This document shows positions 51,744-58,914 of a stretch of 64,000 nt of DNA, in pieces. This stretch comes from an uncultured Lachnospiraceae bacterium (GTDB lineage: Bacteria > Bacillota > Clostridia > Lachnospirales > Lachnospiraceae). The DNA is taken from positions 75,332-139,331 of the forward strand of contig CAJUIP010000003.1 in the NCBI GenBank assembly GCA_910586315.1. The letters run 5' to 3'. Below the pieces are notes generated by a model that was not told where the DNA came from, did not search any database, and saw nothing but the letters and a program-made list of their open reading frames with translations. The stretch's first letter is position 1; each line of letters starts with the position of its first letter. The translations under genes and the position numbers were made by a program.

Positions 51744-52288
51744 TCTTTTTTAATCTCCCATATATTTCCATAACAGTCGCTGTTTCCCGGATCCACTGAG
51801 TCGTCGAAGAGACGGTCCCAGCTTTCGATGATCTCCCTCTTGATTTGCGGGTAGAACTGGGACATATAGGCCTTGGAGTCGCTTACCCGGTATTCCTCTA
51901 AAAGTGTCCGGTGGCGGGCGGCATCGGATTTATCAGACGGGATATAGGAATAGTCCAAAATGGAGCCCCATTTCATGATGTTTACCATGGTAATGAAAGA
52001 CGGATCTAAAGCGAGTTCCAGAATGACGCACCCGGCGCTGGGAAGCATGGTGGCTTCCTTTTTGGGAGAAACCCAGACCGGATATTCTGCGTCCGCGGGC
52101 CGCAAGGCGGCAGCCGGGCTGTGCTTTACAAGCCAGTCGTAGGCCTCTAAAACCAGATAGGCGTGTTCTCCAAGATCTTTACAGATATATTCTCTTTTCG
52201 CGACATAACGTCCGTTTTCCTCCAATTTACGGAGAACATTTTCGTTTTGTTTGGTCCAAACTGTAATTTTTTCCATATAATACCTCAT
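51719..52288 (-). CDS. DUF3841 family protein, copy 1
   Basis: A 189-aa DUF3841-like protein: TVWTKQNENVLRKLEENGRYVAKREYICKDLG, EAYDWLVKHSP, AEYPVWVSPK, and ESWDRLFDDSVDPGNSDCYGNIWEIKKEWV. The start at 52288 has AGGAAAC before it and gives a length equal to its paralogue; the frame open to 52465 runs across its own promoter and is rejected. It is divergent from spoVT and coupled to copy 2. The function is unknown; it looks cytoplasmic. Confidence 0.75.
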   Translation of the reverse strand: MRYYMEKITVWTKQNENVLRKLEENGRYVAKREYICKDLGEHAYLVLEAYDWLVKHSPAAALRPADAEYPVWVSPKKEATMLPSAGCVILELALDPSFITMVNIMKWGSILDYSYIPSDKSDAARHRTLLEEYRVSDSKAYMSQFYPQIKREIIESWDRLFDDSVDPGNSDCYGNIWEIKKEWVTNVLK

Positions 52289-52312
52289 TTTGTTTCCTGT
52301 CTGTGCACCTCT

Positions 52313-52341
52313 ATTGTAGTATAAATTCCTCCTTTTGACAA
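52313..52341 (-). promoter_or_regulatory. Promoter of the DUF3841 pair
   Basis: On the minus strand TTGTCA, 17-base spacer, TACAAT, ending 25 bases before the start codon. Confidence 0.6.
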
Positions 52342-52482
52342 ATACTACATTTACAGTCAAACCGACAATCAAATGACAGAAGTTACTGTTCATGGGAGGG
52401 GGCATCTTCTTGCCCGTTTTTATCCGTTTTTCTCCGCCCCGTGAACTGTAACTGACGGAATGCAAAATGGAGGAATTTTTGT

Positions 52483-53031
52483 ATGAAAGCTACTGGAATA
52501 GTAAGGAGAATTGATGACCTGGGCCGGGTGGTGATTCCGAAGGAGATCCGAAGAACCTTAAGACTTCGGGAGGGAACCCCATTGGAAATCTTTACGGACA
52601 GGGAAGGGGAAATCATTCTTAAAAAGTACTCACCGATGATGGAACTAAACGCATTTGCTTCTCAATATGCGGATGCCATGGCCCAATCCACAGGGCTTAT
52701 GGTCTGCATCACTGACCGGGATCAGGTAATTGCGGCGGCCGGAGGAGCGAAAAAAGACCTGCTCCAAAAGCCCATCAGCAAACAGCTTGAACATGCGATT
52801 CAGGAGCGGATCACTGTGCAGGCAGGAAAGGATGACCGGGCATATACGCCGGTAGCTTCTGAAGATGTGGAAGGGATCACCGCCCAGGTGGTGGTGCCGA
52901 TTATCTGCGAGGGAGATGCCATCGGAGCGGTGGTCCTCATGAGCCGCGAACCGAGGGCAAAATTTTCCGAGGGAGAACTGCGGCTGGCTGCCACAGCGGC
53001 CGGATTTTTAGGGCGTCAGATGGAAAGCTGA
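52483..53031 (+). CDS. spoVT: Stage V sporulation protein T (AbrB-type regulator)
   Basis: A 182-aa SpoVT. Residues 1-50 are the AbrB swapped-hairpin DNA-binding domain (MKATGIVRRIDDLGRVVIPKEIRRTLRLREGTPLEIFTDREGEIILKKYSP), and residues about 55-180 are the GAF domain. It regulates late forespore genes in Bacillus. ATG follows TGGAGGA. In B. subtilis spoVT also lies next to the mazG-yabO-yabP block, so the order is ancestral. Confidence 0.97.
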   Translation: MKATGIVRRIDDLGRVVIPKEIRRTLRLREGTPLEIFTDREGEIILKKYSPMMELNAFASQYADAMAQSTGLMVCITDRDQVIAAAGGAKKDLLQKPISKQLEHAIQERITVQAGKDDRAYTPVASEDVEGITAQVVVPIICEGDAIGAVVLMSREPRAKFSEGELRLAATAAGFLGRQMES

Positions 53032-53054
53032 GTTTTAAATGCACAAGCCCACAC

Positions 53055-53116
53055 AGGGGAATACGCCGCGAAAGCGGCGTGCGGGCCGTGCGGCGAGCAG
53101 GGAAAAGCCCTCCCCT
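53055..53116. repeat. GC-rich structured intergenic element
   Basis: Outer arms AGGGGA / TCCCCT enclose a perfect 7-bp stem ACGCCGC-GAAA-GCGGCGT with a GAAA tetraloop (53063-53080) and an AGGG/CCCT hairpin. It is much more GC-rich than its surroundings and looks like a REP-type or structured RNA element in the spoVT 3' region. Confidence 0.5.
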
Positions 53117-53124
53117 ACTTGATT

Positions 53125-53162
53125 AAAAAAGGAGAATTCGCGAGACGGATTCTTCTTTTTTT
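53125..53162 (+). terminator. Terminator between spoVT and mazG
   Basis: The stem (A6)GGAGAAT / ATTCTTC(T7), with one G-T pair, an 11-base loop and a T-run. Confidence 0.75.
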
Positions 53163-53200
53163 GTTATACTGAAGGAAGAAAAGAAAAAGGAGAGATTATT

Positions 53201-53575
53201 ATGTATACATTGGAGGATTTGAAGGCGATCATGGAAAAGCTCCGATCAGAAAACGGATGCCCCTGGGATCGCGTGCAGACCCATGAATCCATGAAAAAGT
53301 ATCTGGTGGAGGAGTGCGCGGAGGTTCTGGAGGCTATTGACAATCAGGATACCATGAATCTGTGCGAGGAACTGGGAGACGTACTGTATCAGATTATGAT
53401 TCACAGCGAGATCGAAAAGGAAAAAGGAAATTTTACCGTGGATGACGTGATTGATGGCATTTGCCAAAAGATGGTGAGACGCCACCCGAAGGTGTTCGGA
53501 GGTTCAGAGCTTCCTGAAGGTCTGGAGGGAACAGAACTTTGGGAAGAGATAAAGCGCCGGGAACGGGAAAAATGA
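53201..53575 (+). CDS. mazG: MazG-family nucleotide pyrophosphohydrolase
   Basis: A 124-aa single-domain MazG, hydrolysing (d)NTPs to monophosphates. The NTP-PPase core is visible: LRSENGCPWDRVQTHESMKKYLVEECAEVLEAID with the metal-binding EExxE-type helix, and CEELGDVLYQIMIHSEIEKEKG, then MVRRHPKVFGG. It corresponds to the C-terminal half of Bacillus YabN, which also carries a methyltransferase-like domain; that part is absent here. ATG follows AAAAAGGAGAG. Confidence 0.95.
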   Translation: MYTLEDLKAIMEKLRSENGCPWDRVQTHESMKKYLVEECAEVLEAIDNQDTMNLCEELGDVLYQIMIHSEIEKEKGNFTVDDVIDGICQKMVRRHPKVFGGSELPEGLEGTELWEEIKRREREK

Positions 53576-53621
53576 TATTGCATTTCTGAATAACAGATTG
53601 TATAATGATAGACAGAGCTTA

Positions 53622-53806
53622 TGATGTTGGGGTCAAAAGGTTTTTTGACCCCTGATGCCTACGGATTGCTCTGCATTTCATGCTCCCGCAATCCTAAAAA
53701 CATTCAAAATCCGCCCTGTCGGGCTACTTTTTCATGTTTTTTCGGGTCCCAAAGTCGTATATTGATATGCGGGCGTGTCATATATGACCTTTTGACTCTG
53801 GCATCA
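53622..53806. mobile_element. MITE-like element with 5-bp target duplication
   Basis: A 185-bp segment is bounded by 20-bp terminal inverted repeats matching at 16 of 20 positions (left TGATGTTGGGGTCAAAAGGT, right ending GACTCTGGCATCA). It is flanked on both sides by the direct repeat GCTTA (53617-53621 and 53807-53811), the signature of a transposition target duplication. The left end also holds an internal GGGGTCAAAA / TTTTGACCCC hairpin. It encodes no transposase, so it would be non-autonomous. No second copy was seen in this window. Confidence 0.7.
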
Positions 53807-53846
53807 GCTTATTGGGGTACTTAGAGGTTTAGGAGGGAGTATTTTT

Positions 53847-54140
53847 ATGAAAATTTATGATTCCGTGAAAAAAACAGAAGTAGAAATTTCCGATTATAAG
53901 CAGTTGATTCAGATTATGCGTGATGGAAGACAGGTGGACTTATATTTAAAGGAGAAGAAGAGCGACGACATGGGCTATCTGACGTGGGATGTGGAGCACT
54001 GGTCGAGCGTTTCGGACAAACGTTTTATCCGCTGCTATTCTTTGGAAGGCCGTGTACTTGGCGAATCCACAGGGCATAATATTTATGACCTGGAGAACGA
54101 ATTTAAACCGGAAGACGCTGCAAAGATTGAATTAAGTTAA
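53847..54140 (+). CDS. Conserved-looking hypothetical protein (97 aa)
   Basis: A 97-aa acidic protein (MKIYDSVKKTEVEISDYKQLIQIMRDGRQ...) with no signal peptide or membrane helix, and alternating charged residues suggesting a compact alpha/beta fold. AGGAGGGAG lies upstream and a terminator follows directly, so it is a monocistronic unit between the MITE and hup. I do not recognise the family. Confidence 0.7.
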   Translation: MKIYDSVKKTEVEISDYKQLIQIMRDGRQVDLYLKEKKSDDMGYLTWDVEHWSSVSDKRFIRCYSLEGRVLGESTGHNIYDLENEFKPEDAAKIELS

Positions 54141-54154
54141 TGAAGAAAGCTGTA

Positions 54155-54186
54155 CGAAAGATGGCGGAAAAAGCGCCATCTTTTCG
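54155..54186. terminator. Terminator after the 97-aa gene
   Basis: A strong stem CGAAAGATGGCG / CGCCATCTTTTCG with a GAAAAAG loop; the T-run is short and partly in the stem. Confidence 0.7.
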
Positions 54187-54274
54187 ATTTAACGGGAAAA
54201 ACCGCGCTGCGTTCATGCACATGTTTCTGACCTGGAGCCCGGAAGGAAAAAACTGGGGAAAACGGGAAAAAACC

Positions 54275-54303
54275 TTGACAAATAGGCCGTAAGCATATAT
54301 AAA
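54275..54303 (+). promoter_or_regulatory. hup promoter
   Basis: TTGACA, 17-base spacer, TATAAA: a near-consensus strong promoter, 75 bases before the hup start. Confidence 0.85.
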
Positions 54304-54378
54304 TGTAAGGGTATAACCGCAATGAATCCGCCGGAAAAATGAAGGCGGTTGCAAGTTGATTGTTAGGAGGAAATATCA

Positions 54379-54654
54379 ATGAACAAGACAGAATTAATCG
54401 CAGCAGTTGCTGAAAAAGCAGAGCTTTCCAGAAAAGATGCAGAAAAGGCCCTTAAGGCTTTTACGGATGTGGTTGCAGATGAATTAGTAAAGGGAGAGAA
54501 AATTCAGTTAGTGGGCTTCGGTACATTTGAGGTTTCAGAGAGAGCGGCAAGAGAGGGAAGAAATCCGAAGACAGGCGAGAAAATGCCTATCGCTGCATCT
54601 AAGACTCCCAGATTCAAAGCCGGAAAGGCTCTCAGAGATCAGGTGAACGCTTAA
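54379..54654 (+). CDS. hup: DNA-binding protein HU
   Basis: A 91-aa HU-family nucleoid protein: MNKTELIAAVAEKAELSRKDAEKALKAFTDVV helical base, then the beta arm GFGTFEVSERAAREGRNPKTGEKMPIAASKTPRFKAGKALRDQVN, which contains the GRNPxTG signature. Length is standard. AGGAGGA precedes the ATG, and the strong upstream promoter fits high expression. The rqcP gene begins 3 bases after the stop. Confidence 0.97.
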   Translation: MNKTELIAAVAEKAELSRKDAEKALKAFTDVVADELVKGEKIQLVGFGTFEVSERAAREGRNPKTGEKMPIAASKTPRFKAGKALRDQVNA

Positions 54655-54657
54655 TTC

Positions 54658-54897
54658 ATGAGATTAGATAAATTTCTGAAGGTATCCCGCCTGATCAAAC
54701 GCCGCACAGTAGCCAATGAGGCGTGCGACGCCGGCCGCGTGATGGTCAATGACAAACCGGCAAAGGCATCCCTGTCAGTAAAGCAGGGGGACATCATTGA
54801 AATCCAGTTTGGAATGAAATCCGTAAAAGTGGAAGTTCTCGATGTTCAGGAAACAGTCCGGAAAGACGATGTGAAGGAGCTTTACCGGTATTTATAG
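54658..54897 (+). CDS. rqcP: RqcP/YabO S4-domain RNA-binding protein
   Basis: A 79-aa S4-domain protein of the RqcP (YabO/Hsp15-like) family, which works with RqcH in ribosome-associated quality control by stabilising P-site tRNA during alanine tailing. The S4 core MRLDKFLKVSRLIKRRTVANEACDAGRVMVNDKPAKASLSVKQGDIIEIQFG is complete. It lies between mazG and yabP, its conserved place in Firmicutes. Confidence 0.94.
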   Translation: MRLDKFLKVSRLIKRRTVANEACDAGRVMVNDKPAKASLSVKQGDIIEIQFGMKSVKVEVLDVQETVRKDDVKELYRYL

Positions 54898-55009
54898 AAC
54901 AAAGGATTTTTGCCCGTAACTGTGAGGGTACCGAGCAGTTATGAGTTGATGAATTATAGTAACAGTCCAGAAGTTATCTGAACGGATACAATTAATATGA
55001 ATATATTGG

Positions 55010-55057
55010 AAAACCTCTTAATATACTTAATTAAAAAGTATGTCAGGAGGTTTTTTT
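55010..55057 (+). promoter_or_regulatory. Terminator-like hairpin that includes the yabP ribosome-binding site
   Basis: AAAACCTC / GAGGTTTT, extended inside by ATACTT / AAGTAT, is followed by TTTTTTT directly before the yabP ATG. The AGGAGG Shine-Dalgarno (55045-55050) lies in the 3' arm, so folding would both end the hup-rqcP transcript and hide the yabP ribosome-binding site. Confidence 0.6.
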
Positions 55058-55058
55058 C

Positions 55059-55340
55059 ATGGAAGAGAAAATCGGGCTGTCCCACAAAATTGTTTTACAG
55101 AACAGAGATAAGGGAAGTCTCACAGGAATTCTGGATGTGATTTCCTTTGATGAAAATACGATAGTTTTGGATACGGACATGGGACTTTTGACCATCAAGG
55201 GAAAGGACCTCCATGTGAGCAGACTGACGCTGGATAAGGGGGAGATTGACATTGAAGGGAAGACGGACAGCTTTGTGTATTCCTCCAATGAAAGCTACCG
55301 GAAGGCCGGACAGTCCTTTCTTTCCAGGCTGTTTAAGTAA
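55059..55340 (+). CDS. yabP: Sporulation protein YabP
   Basis: A 93-aa YabP-family protein (PF07873): GLSHKIVLQNRDKGSLTGILDVISFDENTIVLDTDMGLLTIKGKDLHVSRLTLDKGEIDIEGKTDSFVYSS. In Bacillus it is needed for spore formation. It is followed after 21 bases by yabQ. Its ribosome-binding site is embedded in a terminator-like hairpin. Confidence 0.95.
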   Translation: MEEKIGLSHKIVLQNRDKGSLTGILDVISFDENTIVLDTDMGLLTIKGKDLHVSRLTLDKGEIDIEGKTDSFVYSSNESYRKAGQSFLSRLFK

Positions 55341-55361
55341 GACAGGAGGGAGGAGCTGCCC

Positions 55362-55739
55362 TTGAGCCTTTACATACAGGAAGAAGCGGGACTTGCCGTC
55401 TTAAGCTTTGTGCTGGGAATTCTTCTGATGATCAGCTATGATCTTTTGCGGTTATTCCGTCTTCTGATTCCCCATGGTAGTCTGTGGACAGGTCTGGAAG
55501 ACTTTTTTTATTGGATTTACTGTGCGGTTATGACTTTTTCCCTTTTGTTTTATGAAAACGACGGCATTCTGAGGGGGTATGTGATTGTAAGCACGTTTTT
55601 GGGGATGTTTCTTTATGACCGGCTTGTGAGCCAAAGTGTATTTGCGGTCTTGAAAAACGTGGGGAGATGGATTACAATGAAAAGAAGGACTATGATCACA
55701 CGGAAGAAGGAGGGGAAGCGTGGGAGAAAACCGAAATAA
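55362..55739 (+). CDS. yabQ: Sporulation membrane protein YabQ
   Basis: A 125-aa integral membrane protein with three to four helices (LAVLSFVLGILLMISYDLLRLFR, FFYWIYCAVMTFSLLFY, YVIVSTFLGMFLYDRLVS), in the YabQ family, needed for the spore cortex in Bacillus. The start is TTG, preceded by GGAGGAG. The C-terminus is strongly basic and overlaps divIC by 20 bases. Confidence 0.9.
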   Translation: MSLYIQEEAGLAVLSFVLGILLMISYDLLRLFRLLIPHGSLWTGLEDFFYWIYCAVMTFSLLFYENDGILRGYVIVSTFLGMFLYDRLVSQSVFAVLKNVGRWITMKRRTMITRKKEGKRGRKPK

Positions 55740-56049
55740 AAGAAACCGAAGGCGCTCCAGGAACGGTCTTGGAAACCGGATGGCTCTGATTGGCATTACC
55801 ATGGTTGTACTGAGCCTGGCCGTGGTGGTCAATGTGGGCGCTTCCTCTCTCCGGGAAAAGGATCTGGAATATCAGGCAAGAGAGGCGGAGCTGGAAAAGG
55901 CAAAAGCAAAGGAAGAGGCCAGGGCGGCCCAGCTGGAGGAATACAGGGTTTACGTCCAGACCAAACAATACGTGGAAAAAGTTGCAAAAGAAAAGCTGGG
56001 CCTGGTCAAAAAAGACGAAATTTTGTTTAAGGGGGAAGAAACTCCATAA
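55720..56049 (+). CDS. divIC: Septum formation initiator DivIC/FtsB-like
   Basis: A 109-aa bitopic membrane protein. A basic N-terminus (ENRNKRNRRRSRNG) precedes one membrane helix (MALIGITMVVLSLAVVVNVGAS) and a coiled coil (KDLEYQAREAELEKAKAKEEARAAQLEEYRVYVQTKQYVEKVAKEKLGLVKKDEILFK), the FtsB/DivIC pattern. It takes part in the divisome FtsL/DivIB/DivIC complex. The GTG start lies in the end of yabQ. Confidence 0.92.
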   Translation: MGENRNKRNRRRSRNGLGNRMALIGITMVVLSLAVVVNVGASSLREKDLEYQAREAELEKAKAKEEARAAQLEEYRVYVQTKQYVEKVAKEKLGLVKKDEILFKGEETP

Positions 56050-56085
56050 AAAATGTCATGTGATTTTTTTGCGTGAGGCCAGAAA

Positions 56086-56119
56086 TCTGACAAATATTTC
56101 CTTCTGATCTGTTTATAAT
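56086..56119 (+). promoter_or_regulatory. spoIIE promoter with 21-bp spacer and 0A-like box
   Basis: CTGACA (56087-56092), 21-base spacer, TATAAT (56114-56119). The -35 overlaps TCTGACAA, six of eight matches to the inverted 0A box TTCGACAA. B. subtilis spoIIE and spoIIG have the same overlong spacing and Spo0A dependence. Confidence 0.6.
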
Positions 56120-56147
56120 ATGGTACGCAGGTTAGGAGGGATTTTTT

Positions 56148-57563
56148 GTGTTAAGAAAGTGGGCAGTACATAAGGACATGGCTGATGTGAACGCTTACAC
56201 AGCGAAACGATTGAAAGATATGGCCCAGTCCCTGGAGGGGGTCGCAAAGACCTTTGAGAGATCAAGGGAGGAGAATGGTCTTACCAGAGAGGACGGAATC
56301 GCGGCTCTTGAGGCGGCTTCCGCCATGGTTTGCGGAGAGTGTGAAACCTGTGGAATCAGACGGGAATGCAGGCGGGGGGAAGAAGAGGAAAACTATTATC
56401 TGTATTATCTGCTGCGGACATTTGAAAAGAAGGGACGAGTGGAATTTGAGGACATGCCCAGGCGGTTTTTGGAGGTGTGCCGCAGAAAGTCTGATTATCT
56501 CGGACAGCTAAACAGAAATCTTGGACGGGCTACCATGAATCTTGCCTGGAAAAACCGCTTTCTGGAGAGCCGGGATGCGGTGATGGTCCAGTTTGAAGAG
56601 CTGGCCGGAATTTTAGAAGAATTTTCCGGTCAGATGGAGCGGGCCATGGATGTGACAAGAACCTGGGAGGACGAGCTGAGGGCTGTGCTCAGAAAACGGA
56701 GAGTCGCTGCGGAAAGTCTTCTGGTACTCCAGTACGAGGAACAGAGGCGGGAGGTATTTATGAATGCCAGAATGACCAATGGACGCTGCATGACTGCCAG
56801 GGATGCGGCGGAAGTCATTGGTCGGGCCATGAAAGGCGTTTGGAGCCCTTCCCGGGACGGAAAAACGATCATCACCAGAAACACGGCTCCGTTCCGGTTT
56901 GTGGAGGACGGAAAGTACAGAATCTTATTCGGTTCTTCCAGAGTGCCAAGGGAGGGCGAGGAGATATCCGGAGACAGCTATACCTTTAAAAGCGGAATTC
57001 CAGGACAGGCTATTATGAGTCTTTCCGACGGAATGGGGAGCGGAAAGGAAGCAAATTCTGACAGCGAAAAGGTCATAGAGCTGACGGAGCAGCTTTTGGG
57101 AACGGGATTTTCAGCCAGAGCAGCTTTGAAGCTTGTCAACACGGTTGTTCTGCTGACCGGGCAGAACGAGCGCCCGGCCACTCTGGATTTGTGCCTGGTG
57201 GATTTGTATTCCGGTGTCGTGGAGGTTATGAAGCTGGGGGCTGTGGCATCTTTTATTATGGGCCATGATTCCGTGGAGACACTGGAGTCGGAACATGTTC
57301 CGGCAGGGATTTTGAACCCGGTGGAGCCGGTGCTCTTGTCGAAGAAGCTGTGGGACGGCGACAGAATCGTCATGGTCAGTGACGGCGTTTTAGACGCTAT
57401 GCCCGGGGAAGAAAAGGAAGAGGCCTTCAAGGACTTTTTACGGGGACTTCAGGCGGCGGGCCCCCAGGAAACGGCAGAAATGATTCTGGCCTTCGCCCTG
57501 TCTTTCGAGGGAGAACCCAGGGATGATATGACTGTGCTGGTGGGGGGAATTTACGGGAGATGA
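56148..57563 (+). CDS. spoIIE: Stage II sporulation protein E (SpoIIE), without membrane domain
   Basis: A 471-aa PP2C-type phosphatase that should dephosphorylate SpoIIAA and release sigma-F in the forespore. The C-terminal half holds the phosphatase motifs ALMSLSDGMGSGKEA-like (IMSLSDGMGSGKEANSDSE), MVSDGVLDA and EPRDDMTVLVGG. The N-terminal 200 residues include a Cys cluster (MVCGECETCGIRRECRR) and helical linker corresponding to the central part of Bacillus SpoIIE. The ten membrane helices of the 827-aa Bacillus protein are missing. GTG start at 56148 follows AGGAGGG. Gene order divIC-spoIIE-tilS supports the assignment. Confidence 0.92.
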   Translation: MLRKWAVHKDMADVNAYTAKRLKDMAQSLEGVAKTFERSREENGLTREDGIAALEAASAMVCGECETCGIRRECRRGEEEENYYLYYLLRTFEKKGRVEFEDMPRRFLEVCRRKSDYLGQLNRNLGRATMNLAWKNRFLESRDAVMVQFEELAGILEEFSGQMERAMDVTRTWEDELRAVLRKRRVAAESLLVLQYEEQRREVFMNARMTNGRCMTARDAAEVIGRAMKGVWSPSRDGKTIITRNTAPFRFVEDGKYRILFGSSRVPREGEEISGDSYTFKSGIPGQAIMSLSDGMGSGKEANSDSEKVIELTEQLLGTGFSARAALKLVNTVVLLTGQNERPATLDLCLVDLYSGVVEVMKLGAVASFIMGHDSVETLESEHVPAGILNPVEPVLLSKKLWDGDRIVMVSDGVLDAMPGEEKEEAFKDFLRGLQAAGPQETAEMILAFALSFEGEPRDDMTVLVGGIYGR

Positions 57564-57567
57564 GAAA

Positions 57568-58914
57568 ATGGACAGACAGATACTGAGGATGCGGATAAAA
57601 GAATATATGAAAGCTCACCGGATGGCAGAGGAAGGGGAGGGCGTTCTGGCGGCAGTGTCAGGAGGCGCCGATTCCGTCTGCCTTCTTTGGGTTCTTAAGG
57701 AATTGTCAGAGGAGCTTGGGATCCATGTGGCAGCTTTCCATCTGAATCACGGCCTTCGGGGAGAGGAGGCGGACCGGGACGAGGCCTATGTGAGAACTTT
57801 ATGCAGAGAGCTTTCCATTCCGCTTTCGGTGGTCCGGGAAAATGTGGCGGAGTATGCCGCAGACAAGGGAATCTCCGAGGAGGAGGCGGGAAGAAATTTG
57901 CGGTACTTTCATATGGAGCAGGCTGCAGGCCGGTTTTCCTGTGAAAAAAAAGCAACCGCCCATCATAAAGATGATACTGTGGAGACAGTACTTCTAAATA
58001 TGTTCCGCGGAAGCGGTCTTCGGGGACTGGGGGGAATACGTCCGGTACGGAATAGCATTATCCGGCCGCTATTATGTCTTACCAGAGAAGAAATTGAGGC
58101 GTATCTGAGGGAAACGGGGGTTTCCTGGTGTGAGGATTCCACCAACAGGGAGTGCCGGTACGTCAGAAACAGAATCCGGAATGAGCTTCTTCCATGGGTC
58201 AGGGAAAATATCAATGACAGGGCGGGAGAGCATATTTTAAACATAGCGTCTCTGGCATCCCGTGCCGATGAATATTTTTACGACCAGGCGGAAAAGATTC
58301 TTTCAGAGGGGAATCCTTTTTCCATACGAACGGAGGTATTTGACAGACAGCCGGATATTCTTAAGGAATACCTGGTGAGAGCCATGATATCCGGAGTATC
58401 AGAGAACCAGAGGGATATTTCCTCAAAACATATTGAGGCTGTGTGTAATCTTAAAGGCCCGGGAAGCGGGTGTGAGGTCATGCTTCCATTTGGACTAAAG
58501 GCCCGCAGAGGATACGAAATTCTCGAAATCCGGAGGCAGGAAGAAGTTTCAGATGTGGATGAAGACCATATGAGGGTGGTTATGCGGACATTTTCTTGTG
58601 AAAAAGACCTGGAAATTCCCAAAAACCAGTATACGAAATGGTTCGATTATGATAAAATTAAAGATACGTTATCTGTCAGGAACAGGAAAAGCGGGGACTA
58701 TTTCCTGATTTCAGGAGGAAAAAGAAAACTTCTGAAACGATTTTTCATTGACGAAAAAATCCCGGAGGAACGCAGAGGAACCATAAAGCTTCTTACAGAA
58801 GGGAGTCATGTTCTCTGGGTGATCGGATATCGTATCAGCGAATATTATAAAATAACGAATACGACCCGCACAATATTAGAAGTCAAAATATGCAAAGGAG
58901 AAGACCATGGCTGA
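57568..58914 (+). CDS. tilS: tRNA(Ile)-lysidine synthetase TilS
   Basis: A 448-aa enzyme that turns cytidine 34 of tRNA-Ile2 into lysidine, essential for AUA decoding. The PP-loop is VSGGADSVCLLW near residue 30; then HLNHGLRGEEADRDEAYV, KGISEEEAGRNLRY, ATAHHKDDTVETVLLNMFRGSG and WCEDSTNRECRYVRNRIRNELLPW. The C-terminal TilS domain carries FLISGGKRKLLKRFFIDEKIPEERR. It is 4 bases after spoIIE and overlaps hpt by 8 bases. Confidence 0.97.
   Translation: MDRQILRMRIKEYMKAHRMAEEGEGVLAAVSGGADSVCLLWVLKELSEELGIHVAAFHLNHGLRGEEADRDEAYVRTLCRELSIPLSVVRENVAEYAADKGISEEEAGRNLRYFHMEQAAGRFSCEKKATAHHKDDTVETVLLNMFRGSGLRGLGGIRPVRNSIIRPLLCLTREEIEAYLRETGVSWCEDSTNRECRYVRNRIRNELLPWVRENINDRAGEHILNIASLASRADEYFYDQAEKILSEGNPFSIRTEVFDRQPDILKEYLVRAMISGVSENQRDISSKHIEAVCNLKGPGSGCEVMLPFGLKARRGYEILEIRRQEEVSDVDEDHMRVVMRTFSCEKDLEIPKNQYTKWFDYDKIKDTLSVRNRKSGDYFLISGGKRKLLKRFFIDEKIPEERRGTIKLLTEGSHVLWVIGYRISEYYKITNTTRTILEVKICKGEDHG

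Noticed and set aside
53621..53824. 67-aa ORF inside the MITE-like element
   Set aside because: It has no ribosome-binding site and its codons are mostly the inverted repeats.
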